Translations under genes and position numbers: made by a program
Notes under the pieces: model-generated
Databases searched by the model: none
What the model saw: only the letters and a program-made list of their open reading frames with translations
Told to the model about the DNA's origin: nothing
In this document: positions 60,347 through 60,540 of the stretch, piece after piece
Numbering within the stretch: the stretch's first letter is position 1
Layout of the letters: every line of letters starts with the position of its first letter
Assembly: GCA_030538425.1 (NCBI GenBank)
Contig: JAUNTZ010000014.1
Span: forward strand, 1-60,540
Origin: Paracoccus sp. (in: a-proteobacteria)
GTDB taxonomy: Bacteria > Pseudomonadota > Alphaproteobacteria > Rhodobacterales > Rhodobacteraceae
Length of the DNA: 60,540 nucleotides
Reading direction: 5' to 3'

Positions 60347-60406
60347 CGGGCTTGCCCGCCCGGCGCCGCTTGTGAGATAAGCCGGCACGCAAAACGAAAG
60401 AGACCT

Positions 60407-60540
60407 ATGGCCGACGATCTTTTCCCCGCCGCCGACAAGGCCAGCGACAGCTATTCCGCCTCCTCGATCGAGGTGCTGGAGGGGTTGGAGCCGGTGCGCA
60501 AACGCCCCGGCATGTATATCGGCGGCACCGATGAGCGCGC
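60407..60540 (+). CDS. parE: DNA topoisomerase IV subunit B, N-terminal part
   Basis: The first 44 codons: [20 protein letters not shown], then [20 protein letters not shown] and TDERA, the start of the GHKL ATPase domain of ParE. The TDERA form after MYIGG points to ParE rather than GyrB. The gene continues beyond the window. Confidence 0.92.
   Translation, partial: MADDLFPAADKASDSYSASSIEVLEGLEPVRKRPGMYIGGTDER

Overview
The window is about 60.5 kb of high-GC chromosomal DNA from an alphaproteobacterium, very probably a member of the Rhodobacteraceae (Rhodobacter/Paracoccus/Roseobacter relatives). The main reasons are a complete gene transfer agent (GTA) structural cluster of the Rhodobacter capsulatus type, the CtrA response regulator beside the small SciP-type (DUF1153) regulator, and family-typical blocks such as fabZ-lpxA-lpxI-lpxB, trmFO-gluQ and a moxR/DUF58/DUF4159 operon. 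Genus cannot be fixed from the sequence alone. No rRNA, insertion sequence, CRISPR array or replication origin was seen; one tRNA-Leu(CAA) is present.

Layout. 1-3.9 kb: the 5' part of lepA, a DMT-family transporter, a copper-chaperone-like HMA protein, a small exported protein, a Sir2 deacylase and cysE. 3.9-18.4 kb: GTA genes g1 to g15 in canonical order on the minus strand, ending with a DUF2793 tail-fibre-like gene. 18.7-25 kb: mltG, fabF, a peroxiredoxin, lipA, three copies of an HxlR-type regulator, a flavodoxin-like oxidoreductase and the tRNA. 25.4-31.1 kb: a lipoprotein, an alpha-hydroxy-acid dehydrogenase, rplY, an Fe-S scaffold-like protein, hisI, gluQ, trmFO and a tiny membrane protein. 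31.2-37.9 kb: recG-ligA, ctrA, sciP and mnmA. 37.9-42.9 kb: the lipid A block and a divergent trypsin-like protease. 43.9-50.6 kb: a four-gene moxR-type envelope operon with 4-bp overlaps. 50.7-60.5 kb: DUF1285, a hydroxypyruvate isomerase-like protein, a TRIC-type channel, a 5'-nucleotidase, DUF952-pyrD, a GNAT-like protein, ppk2, a GST, a Phd/Doc toxin-antitoxin pair and the start of parE.

How parts may work together. In R. capsulatus, GTA production depends on CtrA. This window carries the whole particle cluster plus ctrA and its probable antagonist sciP, with CtrA-like TTAA-N7-TTAA half-site pairs upstream of ctrA and near sciP. The GTA operon itself carries RNA signals: a terminator-like hairpin between the likely promoter and g1, an intrinsic terminator between the terminase and portal genes, and strong stem-loops on both sides of the capsid gene. 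These suggest graded or anti-terminated expression.

The least expected signal is a recurrent architecture at five separate loci: tandem partial duplications of gene ends. (1) lipA tail plus the C-terminal part of an HxlR regulator, 3 units. (2) The lpxI 3' end, 4 units of about 91 bp inside the lipid A operon. (3) The 3' end of the last moxR-operon gene, 6 decayed units of about 177 bp plus the native end. (4) A terminator-bearing unit of about 94 bp, 5 copies. (5) The DUF952/pyrD junction, 2 units of 146 bp that keep both ATGA couplings. In the HxlR copies the nucleotide differences are almost all synonymous, which argues that the truncated copies have been maintained as protein.
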